Assembly: GCA_963748095.1 (NCBI GenBank)
Contig: CAVVIO010000019.1
Span: forward strand, 111,652 to 175,651
DNA length: 64,000 nt
Reading direction: 5' to 3'
From: CAVVIO01 sp963748095
Lineage (GTDB): Bacteria > Bacteroidota > Bacteroidia > Bacteroidales > UBA10428
In this document: in pieces, positions 41,534 to 51,020 of the stretch
How the letters are laid out: every line of letters begins with the position of its first letter
Numbering within the stretch: the stretch's first letter is position 1
Program-made: the position numbers and the translations under genes
Notes under the pieces: generated by a model
What the model saw: the letters and a program-made list of their open reading frames with translations, nothing else
Told to the model about the DNA's origin: nothing
Databases searched by the model: none

Positions 41534-42958
41534 ATGAAAAAAATCCCACTCCTTTTATTGATTATTGCACAAATCTTCTTTTTCCACCCTGTTTATTCAC
41601 AGCAGATTCCTGTTCAAAAAAAGCAGAAAATAATAATTCTTACTTCTATGAATAAAGAGCAGGGTGATCAGCAAAGTCTTATCAGACTTTTATTGTACTC
41701 CAATGTTCTGGATATAAAAGGCATCTGTATAACGGACAATGGAAACAGTGAAAATGGTTTGCAAACTGTTTATAAAACAATAGAGGCATACAATAAAGTA
41801 AAAAGCAATCTGGACAAACATGCATCCGGATTTCCCGAGGCTGCCAATTTAAAAGAGGCAGTCAAAAAGGGATCCAAAAATTCGAAAGCAATTGGAAAAG
41901 GGTACGATTCGGAGGCATCCGACTGGATTATCAAAACAGTTGACAATGCCACTCAGCCAGTTTGGATATGCATCTGGGACGGACAAAGGGAATTAGCACA
42001 GGCACTTTATAAAATTAAAGAAACCCGAACGGCAGCCCAGGTAGATTCTTTAATTTCCCGGATCAGGGTACATGCTATTGGTGATCCGGATGGGTACAAA
42101 AACTGGATTATGGAAAACTTCCCTGATATTTTTTATATCAGCGATGGCTTCCTTAATACAAAGAACAGAACCATAGAAAAATATTCCTGTTACTTTGGAC
42201 AATATCTTACCGGAAATTTTTCAGAAATGCATTCAGTATGGGTTTATGAAAATATTACTACCGGCCATGGTCCGTTAGGAGCATTGTATCCCAATGACAC
42301 CGATGATATAAAAGGTATGAAAGAATTGGCTACACCCACATTCGACGGTCTGATTCCTAATGGGCTGAATTTTCCGAATTTCCCGGAATGGGGCGGTTAT
42401 GGCGGCCGTTTCCGGAATTGGAAGAATGCAGTTTATACCGATGCCCAGGATTATTATTTCGGAAGTTGGAATGAACGACACACGGTATCGAGGTGGAGAA
42501 CATTTTTCCAAAGAGATTTTCAGTCACGTCTCAACTGGTGCATAAAAAGTTACAGAAATGCGAATCACAATCCGGTAGCAATCGTGGATGGAGACAGTAC
42601 CGAAAATTATATCGAACAAAGCGTGGAAGGTGGTGAATTTTACACATTCGATGCTTCAGCTTCTTTCGATCCCGACAGTAACCGGCTGCAATTCAATTGG
42701 TATTTATACAATGAACCATCTGATTTTTCCGGTTGCGTATCTCTTGACGGATACGACAGATCAAAAGTATCAATTTTTATACCTCCTATATCGCTAGGAA
42801 AAACTTTGCATCTCATTCTGGAAGTTACTGATAATGGTGATCCCTACCTGACCAGTTTCAGAAGAATATTATTGCACGTGGATAAAATAAAAATGCCTGA
42901 AAAGAAACTTATAAAAAAACCGGTTATTCCCAACATCGATCTGAAAAATACGAATTAA
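41534..42958 (+). CDS. Secreted DUF1593-family protein (nucleoside-hydrolase-like)
   Basis: This 474-residue protein has a clear signal peptide (MKKIPLLLLIIAQIFFFHPVYSQ). The N-terminal domain resembles DUF1593, with IIILTSMNKEQGDQQSLIRLLLYSN (Asp-rich metal-binding position as in nucleoside hydrolases), GICITD near residue 65 and TTGHGPLGALYPNDTDDIKG near 240. The C-terminal ~110 residues form an Ig/cadherin-like beta domain (FDASASFDPDSNRLQFNWYLY). Members are found beside glycan-degradation genes and are thought to release sugars, but the activity here is unproven. The LTSMNKE start differs from the usual LTDIxxEPDD. Confidence 0.8.
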   Translation: MKKIPLLLLIIAQIFFFHPVYSQQIPVQKKQKIIILTSMNKEQGDQQSLIRLLLYSNVLDIKGICITDNGNSENGLQTVYKTIEAYNKVKSNLDKHASGFPEAANLKEAVKKGSKNSKAIGKGYDSEASDWIIKTVDNATQPVWICIWDGQRELAQALYKIKETRTAAQVDSLISRIRVHAIGDPDGYKNWIMENFPDIFYISDGFLNTKNRTIEKYSCYFGQYLTGNFSEMHSVWVYENITTGHGPLGALYPNDTDDIKGMKELATPTFDGLIPNGLNFPNFPEWGGYGGRFRNWKNAVYTDAQDYYFGSWNERHTVSRWRTFFQRDFQSRLNWCIKSYRNANHNPVAIVDGDSTENYIEQSVEGGEFYTFDASASFDPDSNRLQFNWYLYNEPSDFSGCVSLDGYDRSKVSIFIPPISLGKTLHLILEVTDNGDPYLTSFRRILLHVDKIKMPEKKLIKKPVIPNIDLKNTN

Positions 42959-43141
42959 AGCAGGGAAATATACCCCCACTCCACTTCAATCTATAATTTG
43001 TTTATTGTCTGAATTTTTTAAAGAAACAGGGCGTTTAGTACCTAAATCGTGAATTACATATTTATAAAAAGCTTTTACTATAAAAAGAGAGGAATATTAA
43101 TAATTATGAGTAACTTAAGTAATTAATTAATAGCCATCACG

Positions 43142-43567
43142 ATGCCCTACGCCCAAATAATAAAACAAAAAGAAAAATTATATGTAGTACGTTTCAATAA
43201 CCATGAACCTACAGATGAACAATTCAGGAAATATCTTGATGATCTGCTAAAATTATACAAAAAGGAAAATGATTTTATTTTGATTATTGATGGTTCGGAA
43301 TCCCGGTTTCTGGAATCAAGATTCAGAACCATTCAGGGCCGATGGATTGCTGAAAATGAAAATTTAATAAAGGAAAAATGCCTCGGCCAGATTTATGTTA
43401 TCAACCACCCGGTAACAAAATTTTCACTACGGGTTATATTTCTGATAAAGATACCTCCCGTACCTTACCGAATTGTATCCAATTTTCAGGAAGCCCTTGA
43501 ATATGTGGACGAATTTAAAAAATCACTTTTACAGGACATTCCTAAAAAAAACATTCCTAATGACTGA
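43142..43567 (+). CDS. Conserved hypothetical protein, possible SpoIIAA/STAS-like fold
   Basis: This 141-residue cytosolic protein has alternating beta and alpha segments: KLYVVRFNN, a helix EQFRKYLDDLLKLYKKEN, FILIIDGSESRFL, then LGQIYVINHP and VSNFQEALEYVDEF. This pattern is compatible with a SpoIIAA/STAS-like fold, but no diagnostic motif (such as the DSSG phospho-serine loop) is present, so the function is unknown. It stands alone; the 234 bp downstream are empty. The fold suggestion is inference from secondary-structure pattern. Confidence 0.6.
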   Translation: MPYAQIIKQKEKLYVVRFNNHEPTDEQFRKYLDDLLKLYKKENDFILIIDGSESRFLESRFRTIQGRWIAENENLIKEKCLGQIYVINHPVTKFSLRVIFLIKIPPVPYRIVSNFQEALEYVDEFKKSLLQDIPKKNIPND

Positions 43568-43801
43568 ACAGTCTTTTTAAATGCATATGAACTACCTCGC
43601 CACAAACTAAAGAAGTAACCTGATAGGAACATATTTATTTTCAATGTATACATCGAGGTTCCGGCCTGATTGTTTGTTTGTAAATTTAATTATCCAGATA
43701 TGTTCCCGAACTACGGTAGAAGACAGATTACGCTATCGGATTTATCTTTTCAGCTCATTAGCATTAAACAAATCCGGTTATAATTTTCCTGAAATAGGTC
43801 T

Positions 43802-44137
43802 TTAATCGTGCGGCCTGTATTTAAAAATCTTCACCTTTTCAAGTGTAATTAAACCCTCTTTCACCGTCTTGTCCAAAAAGGGAAGAATCATCTGAATTTT
43901 TTCCTCTGCATCCACAATTTCAATAATTAAAGGTAAATCTTCGGAAAGCCTCAATATTTTGGCTGTATGAAGATGACTGTTTGCTCCAAAACCCATAATT
44001 CCACGAATCACCGTTGACCCGGCCAGATTTAATTCCCTGGCTTTAAGTACAATGGCCTCATACAAGGAAGTACCGTTATAGGTATCGTCTTCTCCAATGA
44101 ATATTCTCAATAATTGTCCTTCTGATGGAAGTTTCAT
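43802..44137 (-). CDS. DUF190-family protein
   Basis: This protein of about 111 residues matches DUF190, with LLRIFIGEDDTYNGTSLYEAIVLKA, STVIRGIMGFGANSHLH and DLPLIIEIVDAEEKI. The fold is PII-like. Genes of this family are usually next to crcB, as here, 10 bp downstream. It may bind a nucleotide or the channel, but no experimental role is known to me. I start at ATG 44137; a longer frame to 44212 would run into the crcB coding sequence. Confidence 0.88.
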   Translation of the reverse strand: MKLPSEGQLLRIFIGEDDTYNGTSLYEAIVLKARELNLAGSTVIRGIMGFGANSHLHTAKILRLSEDLPLIIEIVDAEEKIQMILPFLDKTVKEGLITLEKVKIFKYRPHD

Positions 44138-44147
44138 AATGCAGGAA

Positions 44148-44534
44148 TTATTTAAAACTTTGAATAATTGATTTTGAAAGTATAAACCCCAGAAACACCA
44201 ATAACAATCCAAGCAGATTGCTTCCTAATATATTGATCAATCCCATCTTTATTTCACCGTCTCTTAATAAATTCAGCGTTTCCAAAGAGTAAGAAGAAAA
44301 AGTAGTGAATCCCCCAAAAATTCCGATAAACAGAAATGAACGAAAATTAGAGGAAACATGTGTGTTTTCTAATAATCCCCAAGCCAGACCTATAAAAAAT
44401 GATCCTGCAAGGTTAACCACAAGTGTACCATATGGGAACACTCCGGTGAATAGTCTGTGAGATAAACCAGAAACAGAATAACGGAACACGGAACCGAGAG
44501 CACCTCCTGCCAGTACAAAAAGTATTTTCCACAT
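44148..44534 (-). CDS. crcB: Fluoride ion exporter CrcB (Fluc)
   Basis: This protein of about 128 residues has four membrane helices and the CrcB signature GGALGSVFRYSVSGL near residues 8-22, then FPYGTLVVNLAGSFFIGL with the pore Asn and GIFGGFTTFSSYSLE with the conserved Phe/Thr track. Fluc dimers export fluoride passively. The start is ATG 44534, since residues from further upstream look random. It is paired with the DUF190 gene. No fluoride riboswitch could be recognised upstream. Confidence 0.93.
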   Translation of the reverse strand: MWKILFVLAGGALGSVFRYSVSGLSHRLFTGVFPYGTLVVNLAGSFFIGLAWGLLENTHVSSNFRSFLFIGIFGGFTTFSSYSLETLNLLRDGEIKMGLINILGSNLLGLLLVFLGFILSKSIIQSFK

Positions 44535-44646
44535 ATAATAAAAATTAAAGAAGGGGCTAAAATACAAAAGTCATTTGGAAAAACATTAAAAAGCAGGTTC
44601 ATCTCTGACTGAACCATTTATAATTATCTTAAATGGTATGTCTCTA

Positions 44647-45408
44647 TTATTTTTTCACATCTCTCACGCAGCGAAACCCAACATTAAAATCCACCCAATT
44701 GGAAGGAAGAGCATTTCGATAATAAACCCTGTTGCAGGTAGGACCCGAATGCCATCCTCCGCCCCTGATCACTTTAAATCTCCCTTTTTCAGGACCTTTT
44801 GGATTTATTTCACCACTTTGTTTATAATAATCTCCACCATACCAGTCGGCAACCCATTCTGTTACGTTACCTGCCATATCATATAGTTCGTAACCATTCG
44901 AAGGATAACTGCCTACGGGCTTAGGTGCTGTTCGAAAACCTTTGAAAGTAATATTTGCCTATGTAGTATCAAGCATGTCTCCATTTGGGAAATTTTTACC
45001 CTGAAGGCCTCCCCTGGCAGCATATTCCCATTCTGCTTCCGTTGGCAGGCGTTTGCCGGCCCATTTTGCATAATTTATAGCATCGTACCAGTTTATTCCG
45101 GTTACCGGATAATCCGGAAATTCCGGTCCGCTTCTGTACCTGTCCATACCCCAGAACTCAGGCAATGTGTGAGAGGTTGCCTTGCAGAACTTTAAATACT
45201 CGGCATTTGTAACTTCATATTTATCGATATAAAACGAATCGATCTTTACCTGGTGGGCCGGCGAAAAATCTCCTTGTCCGTTTATTCCCATTATGAAATC
45301 ACCGGCAGGAATTAACTGCATGGTAGTATCTGTAGTTATTTGCTGTGCTTTTCCACTCAAAGAACACAAAAGAATAAAAATTATCAGTACAGAAAGTTTG
45401 ATTTTCAT
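44647..45408 (-). pseudogene. Formylglycine-generating enzyme/SUMF1-like protein interrupted by one in-frame stop
   Basis: A single frame from ATG 45408 to 44647 (254 codons) is open except for a TAG at 44961-44959. Before the stop are a signal peptide (MKIKLSVLIIFILLCSLSGKAQ), FIMGINGQ, IDKYEVTNAEYLKFCKA, the FGE-sulfatase segment PVTGINWYDAINYAKWAGKRLPTEAEWEYAARGG and NFPNGD. After it come VGSYPSNGYELYDMAGNVTEWVADWYGGDYY and GGGWHSG...GFRCVRD. The reading resumes correctly with ANITFKGF, so only one codon is wrong. Two active-site Cys of true FGE are not evident, so it may be a structural relative. The stop may be a mutation or sequence error. Confidence 0.84.
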
Positions 45409-45626
45409 AGAAGTTCAGTTTGGTTAAATTTAAAAATTTCCGCAATACCAGAATCTATTTTAGCACAAAAAAATAAATTATACTATTTCTTATTTCAAAG
45501 CTTCTCCATTCAAACATCGGAATTACATTGTATCCCTTTATAGTAATAAACATAACTGTAGTCAGATGTAAATCCTGTAACACCTTTATTTAGTTACGCC
45601 ATGCATAAGTGAAAATTTCTCTTAAC

Positions 45627-48306
45627 CTAAGGTATTTGTTCTATCAGATTGGCTATTAACGCAGTCCATCCAGTTTGATGAGAAGCACCTACACCCCTCC
45701 CCGTATCTCCATCAAAATACTCATAAAACAAAATAAGATCCTTAAAATATTTGTCCTGATACTTTTTGGCATGCAAAGCATGAACGGGCTTGTTATCATC
45801 TGCATTGTTTTCGAAAATTTTAATAAGACTCTTGCTTATTTCAATACTTATTTGTTGCAAATCAATTAAAATATTACTTCCCGTAGGGTATTCAAATTTT
45901 AAGGAGTCACCAATGTAAGAGTAATATTCCTTTAATGACTGGATAAACAAATAGTTAATAGGCATCCAAATGGGTCCTCGCCAGTTGGAATTTCCTCCAA
46001 AAAGCGAAGTGGTAGATTCTGCAGGTTCATAATTAATGCTGTAATTTTTCCCGTCAATTGAAATATTATATGGAATTTCATGAATTTTTGATAAAGACCG
46101 TATCCCGTATGAACCAAGAAATTCTTTTTCGTTTAAAAAGCTTTTCATTAATACTTTCATACGGTCTTTTGGTACCAATGATAAAAGAAGATCATCTCCA
46201 TCTGCAAAATCGTGTATCACAGGATACTTAAGATTGTCCGTCCTGTATTTCTTAAACCACACAACACTTTTTCTGAATTTTGGCAATTGTTCAAGCGTTT
46301 CTTTTTTTATACAAAGAACAGCAGCCAGGGACAATAAACCTGCAATGGACCTAACCTTAATCGGGAAATAGGTTCCATCAGGAAGTACCAATTTGTCATA
46401 AAAAAAACCTTCTTCTTCATCCCAGGTACCTACAAATTCCTGGCTTCTTTTATTTAATGCCTCGGCAATAAACACAAAATGCCCAAAATATTTAGTAGCC
46501 ATATCCTCATAGGTATCATCCTGCATGGCAATTTCCAGGCTCATTTCCAGCATATTTAAACAATACATGGCCATCCAGGAGGTTCCGTCAACCTGTTCCA
46601 GAATTCCATTCGCCGGGGATATTATGACTTCTGTCGAACACACCGATGTTGTCTAAGCCAAGAAAACCGCCTTCGAAAACGTTATTTTCATAATTATCCA
46701 GCCTGTTAACCCACCATGTAAAGTTAAGAGCAAGTTTATTGAACATTCTTTTTAAAAACTTAATATCTCCTTTCCCGTTTTTGCTCCTTTCAATTTTAAA
46801 AACCTGCATTGCAGCCCAGGCTTGTACAGGAGGATTTACATCACTAAACGACCATTCGTATGCCGGTATCTGCCCATTAGGGGCCATATACCACTCTTTA
46901 GTGAAAAGTAAGAGTTGTTCCTTTGCAAAATCAGGATCAATTAATGCGTAAGTAATGGAATGAAATACAACATCCCACGCAGCATACCATGGATATTCCC
47001 AAATATCAGGCATAGAAATAACATCATGGTTCCTGAGTGTTTTCCAATTACTGTTTCTTCCTTTTAGGCGTTCCAGAGGGGGGGCAGGCTCCTTCGGATC
47101 CCCCTTGAGCCATGTTTCCACATCATAATTATAATATTGTTTAGACCATAAGAGACCTGCAAAGGCTTGTTTTTGAATATTTGCAAATCGCTTGTCTGAT
47201 TTATTAAAAACCGTTTCATAAAACTGTGAACATTCCCTTTCACGTTGCCGGAAAATATTGTCAAAATTATTATCAAAAGGCGAATCTAAATTGGAATTCG
47301 TAAGCCGTAATTTAACAGAGACAGTTGCTCCGGCTTGTAGATTTAAAACATATAATGGTGCAAATTTTGTTCCCTTATCATGTTGTGTTGCAAGCGTTAA
47401 GTCTTTATTGATGACAGCGGTATGAAATAAATCCTTTTTAAAAGGGTGGTCGTTGCTGACTCCGAAAACTTTTTCATTATTTGTTTCATTCTCTGTGAAC
47501 AGCAACTCTGATGCTGTTTCAAAGTAAAAGTTATATTCCCCTACATACGGATGACTTATGGAAACATAAGAATTATTATGCTGAATCTGTTTTTCTATTA
47601 AAGGTTTTTTTGGCATTTCCAGAAAACTCCAGAAATTACGCATCCATAATGTTGGAAGAAGATGGAGTTCAGCCTGTTTGTCACTTCTGTTGCTAATTGT
47701 TATTTTAACAAGTATGTCTTCATGGTCTGCTTTGGCATATTCTGTTATAACATCGAAGTATTCATTATTATCCATAATGCCTGTATCAAGCAATTCGAAT
47801 TCCAGGTCATTCTTTCCCCTTTTTTTATTTTCAGAGGTCAATCGATCATAAGGAAACTTGTTTTGAGGATATTTATAGAGATATTTCATATATGAATGGG
47901 AAGGCGTATTATCCAGGTAATAATACAACTCCTTCACATCTTCGCCATGATTGCCTTCCGGACCGGAAAGGCCGAATAAGCGTTCTTTTAGTATATCATC
48001 CTTACCATTCCAAAGAGATATTCCAAAGCAAATATTGCAATATCGGTCGGAAATTCCTGCTATACCATCTTCTCCCCACCGGTAAGTTCTGCTACGTGCA
48101 TGATCGTGCGGAAAATATTCCCACGCATTGCCCGAAGGACTATAGTCCTCTCTTACAGTACCCCATTGACGTTCACTTAAATAGGATCCCCAATGCAGCC
48201 AATCTTTCTTTTTGGCGTAGTTTTCTTCAATCCTTTTTTGTTCTTCTGTTTTAGCGCTTATCAATGTTTTGAAATTTAACCATTTGTAGTAAAACCAGGG
48301 TAGCAA
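45627..48306 (-). pseudogene. GH63-family glucosidase (MGH1-like), frame-disrupted in the middle
   Basis: The N-terminal frame (to about 46620) has WLHWGSYLSERQWGTVREDYS, WEYFPHDHARSRTYRWGEDGIAG and a catalytic-domain segment MPDIWEYPWYAAWDVVFHSI...GQIPAYEWSFSDVNPPV. It ends LGLDNIGVFDRSHNIP. The other frame continues ANGILEQVDGTSWMAMY, FGGNSNWRGPIWMPIN and HQTGWTALIANLI to 45627. One extra base in the run at about 46612-46618 separates them. The intact product would be about 890 residues, normal for bacterial GH63 alpha-glucosidases that act on glucosyl-glycerate or mannosylglycerate-like or other glucosides. The start is uncertain (TTG 48306 or TTG 48264). Confidence 0.85.
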
Positions 48307-49094
48307 GTCATACCTCCATCCACAAAGATTGTTGTTCCGTTCACATATTCCGATTCATCTGAAGCCAGCCAAACCGCTGTGCTTCCTATATCCTCAGGAA
48401 TACCTATACGTTTATAAGGGATAAGTTTATTAAGTTTATCCAATGCTTCACTGGTTTCCCATGCCGATTTATTGATTGAGGTTTTAATAGCTCCGGGTGC
48501 AATGCTGTTACATCGTACTTTATAAGGGGCGTATTCCTGACAAATACTTTCCATCAGCATTACAATGCCACCTTTGGATGTTGCATAATTAGCATGTCCT
48601 GCCCATGGTATAACCTGGTGTACAGAGCTCATATGAATAATTTTACCTAATGATGCAGATATTTCAGGACGCATGCCCCTACGGAGGAATTCACGAATAG
48701 CTTCCCTTGCGCATAAAAATTGTCCGGTAAGATTAATATCTATAACAAGTTGCCAATCTTCAATAGACATTTCATGTAAGGGTGAATCTTTTTGTAATCC
48801 CGCATTGGGAATACAAATATCCACAGTCCCGAAATGATTAATCGTCTTTTGAAACATAGCTTTTACCTGGTCTTCTTTGCTTACATCGCATTTAATGGCT
48901 ATTGCTTCACCACTAAGGCTATCTTTGGAAATTTTGTGAGCCACTGTTTCCGCGGCTTCAGGATTGGTTACATAATTCACTACTACGTTTGCCCCATCTC
49001 TTCCGATAGCCATAGCAACAGCTTCTCCAATTCCTGAATTTGCACCTGTAACAATACAGGTTTGCCCCTTAAGTCTTTTATTTGGTTTTTGCAT
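48276..49094 (-). CDS. SDR-family oxidoreductase (glucose 1-dehydrogenase-like)
   Basis: This short-chain dehydrogenase of about 272 residues has an intact TGANSGIG cofactor motif near residue 14, NAGLQKDS near 95, catalytic Ser in IHMSSVHQ, Tyr/Lys in NYATSKGG and the end FVDGGMTCYPGF. This layout fits glucose 1-dehydrogenase-like classical SDRs using NAD(P). I start at ATG 49094 because upstream residues are not SDR-like. Its 3' end overlaps the start of the GH63 gene, so it may oxidise the sugar released by that hydrolase. Confidence 0.88.
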   Translation of the reverse strand: MQKPNKRLKGQTCIVTGANSGIGEAVAMAIGRDGANVVVNYVTNPEAAETVAHKISKDSLSGEAIAIKCDVSKEDQVKAMFQKTINHFGTVDICIPNAGLQKDSPLHEMSIEDWQLVIDINLTGQFLCAREAIREFLRRGMRPEISASLGKIIHMSSVHQVIPWAGHANYATSKGGIVMLMESICQEYAPYKVRCNSIAPGAIKTSINKSAWETSEALDKLNKLIPYKRIGIPEDIGSTAVWLASDESEYVNGTTIFVDGGMTCYPGFTTNG

Positions 49095-49699
49095 AATTAT
49101 TATTTTTATGAGGTGTTTGCCAACACATTTGAATATAGTTATCATATACACTCCTCAGTAATGATATCAAAAAGTATATGATCCCGATTAAAAGGATTAT
49201 CTCATCTGCTCTCAAAGTTTTCGTTTCACTATTATGAATTAATTCCATTTTGAATGTTTTTATCCCTTTATAGATTATCAATTATTTATTGACCTTTTTA
49301 TTCATTCAACCATAATTCTATATTTTCATGATTCTCCTTTAATAGTATCATATTAACATGGCCATTTTCTTAATGTTCAGCAAAGTCTGGGAAATTATCG
49401 AACCAATCTAATACAAAAGGGGAGCGAGCATTTTTATATCATGACTTACTCCTGAAGATAAAAGAAATAGTTGGGGCTTGTAATATTATAAATTATCAAC
49501 CACTTCATGTATGCGGAAAATGATTTCAATGTAGCAGGCGGATATCCTGCCTGACAGAAATGGAATATGAATTATGGAAAAATCAGGTGAACGAGCTGAA
49601 AAAGAGATTAATATTGTTCATGTTTCTTTACTGGTTACAGACCCGATATACGAAATAAATAATCCAGCTCTGGGGAAGAAACAGAAAAGTTAATTAAAT
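49095..49699. other. Intergenic region with three weak small ORFs
   Basis: About 600 bp separate the SDR and DedA genes. Small frames present are: minus 49078-49248 (from an internal ATG; one hydrophobic stretch EIILLIGIIYFLISLL); plus 49560-49658 (32 codons, MEYELWKNQVNELKKR then a hydrophobic tail); and plus 49574-49693 (39 codons). The first two could be tiny membrane peptides, but none has supporting context or a conserved motif. No other structure was recognised. Confidence 0.35.
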
Positions 49700-50269
49700 T
49701 CAGGAAGAAGACTTATCCGATATTTCATTTCCGGACTTTTTATACAATCGCCGGATAAGAAATGTAATGAAACCGATCATGAAGATTCCTATAACTGCTA
49801 TTAGTTCATACTTTTTCAGCCATTCCATCCGGCTTTCGAGTAATGCTCCAAAATAATAACCTGCAGCACCGAAGACAATTGCCCATATAACAGTTGTAAG
49901 CAGGCTGTAAAGAGCAAATTTGCGTGTTTTAATCCGGCTCATGCCCAGTATAAGTGGAGTGATCATTCTAAAACCATACAAAAACCGGTAACCCAACATT
50001 ACAAGAATAGGATATTTATGGAACCAACGGTTGATTTTATTGGAACGTTTTTTTAAACGTGGGCGCTTATTTAAAAACAGTTTACCTCTTTTTCTACCGA
50101 TAGAAAAATAAATCCAATCGGAAGTTTGTGTACCGATAAATCCGGTAAATACTACTGTGAAAATATCCATGTAACCCCTGTGGGCAGCAAGTGACGAAGC
50201 AATCATCACTGTCTCCCCTTCGATAAAGATGCCGAAATACACAGCCAGATATCTTATTATCAAATGCAT
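49700..50269 (-). CDS. DedA-family membrane protein
   Basis: This 189-residue DedA/VTT-domain protein has FIEGETVMIASSLAAHRGYMDIF near residues 15-37 (family E-x3-P-like entry helix). It also has GTQTSDWIYFSIGRKRG, the conserved GYRFLYGFRMITPLILGMS near 95-113 (F/Y-R-x-x-P motif region with Gly) and WAIVFGAAGYYFG near 130. Four to five membrane helices are predicted. Members are lipid scramblases or undecaprenyl-phosphate flippases or contribute to proton homeostasis; specificity cannot be read from sequence. It is transcribed alone. Confidence 0.9.
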   Translation of the reverse strand: MHLIIRYLAVYFGIFIEGETVMIASSLAAHRGYMDIFTVVFTGFIGTQTSDWIYFSIGRKRGKLFLNKRPRLKKRSNKINRWFHKYPILVMLGYRFLYGFRMITPLILGMSRIKTRKFALYSLLTTVIWAIVFGAAGYYFGALLESRMEWLKKYELIAVIGIFMIGFITFLIRRLYKKSGNEISDKSSS

Positions 50270-50615
50270 TTGAGATGAGGATTTTTTCGATCAATTTTGC
50301 TAAGTTAAAGTATTCTGATCCATCATAGAACAGGAATACAAACGACACGGAAATATCATTTTTATAAATGATTGATTTTTAATCTATTATTTTAAATGAA
50401 AAAGCATCATATTTGCGTAATTCATTTTAAATTTAAATAACGCATTTTAATTTAACGCTTTAGAAGAATAAGATGGAGATTATTAAATTATCTGAAGAAA
50501 AAAATTTCAGCAATTCTGTAACAATTTTCTTTTATTATAGTCTTATGTGTAGACATTGTATAAATTCTTACGTCTATTAGATAAAATTGAATTAAAATTA
50601 TTAAAACTCCAGGAT

Positions 50616-50924
50616 ATGACAGTTAATCTGAATGCCAACGAAACCGTGATCAAAGCCGGGGATTCCCTCCACCTGGCAAACGATCAGAAAATTCAGGGTA
50701 AATTAATACTTACAAACCAACGTTTATTCTTTACTCTTTTCGGAGAGTCCATTGATAAACCGCTAGTGGAATTTCTGCCGGCACATATCAAAGAATTGAT
50801 ATTCTTCAACACTTTGAAAATAATACCGAACGGACTTAATATTATAACCAAGGACGGTAAAGAGCATAAATTCACTATCAAAAAACGGAACGAATGGGGG
50901 ACGATAATTAATAAAATGTACTAA
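50616..50924 (+). CDS. Small GRAM/PH-like domain protein
   Basis: This 102-residue protein (from ATG 50616) is mostly one beta-rich domain: LNANETVIKAGDSLHLAN, GKLILTNQRLFFTLFG, the core of the GRAM/PH-like signature (G.L.LTN.RL.F), and then a helix. It ends with GLNIITKDGKEHKFTIKKRNEW. Such bacterial proteins are usually uncharacterised and could bind membranes or another protein. A TTG start at 50556 would add 20 residues but has no supporting signal. There is no neighbour partner. Confidence 0.62.
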   Translation: MTVNLNANETVIKAGDSLHLANDQKIQGKLILTNQRLFFTLFGESIDKPLVEFLPAHIKELIFFNTLKIIPNGLNIITKDGKEHKFTIKKRNEWGTIINKMY

Positions 50925-51020
50925 TAATCTGCAGGTTGAAAAGTGATGATCTAACATAATAAAAAAGCTTGAATACTAACCGGATATCAGCCATTAAAAA
51001 TCGTTATAATCTGCAATTCC

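Noticed and set aside
44535..44660. Fluoride riboswitch upstream of crcB
   Set aside because: The minus-strand leader lacks the conserved crcB aptamer core and pseudoknot; only a weak palindrome is present.
44959..44961. Stop-codon recoding (amber readthrough) in this organism
   Set aside because: TAG is seen once in an otherwise conserved frame and no suppressor system is visible, so mutation or error is simpler.
49078..49281. 67-residue membrane-like ORF
   Set aside because: It overlaps the SDR leader and start, has a single hydrophobic stretch and no supporting context; kept only as a weak note in the intergenic entry.
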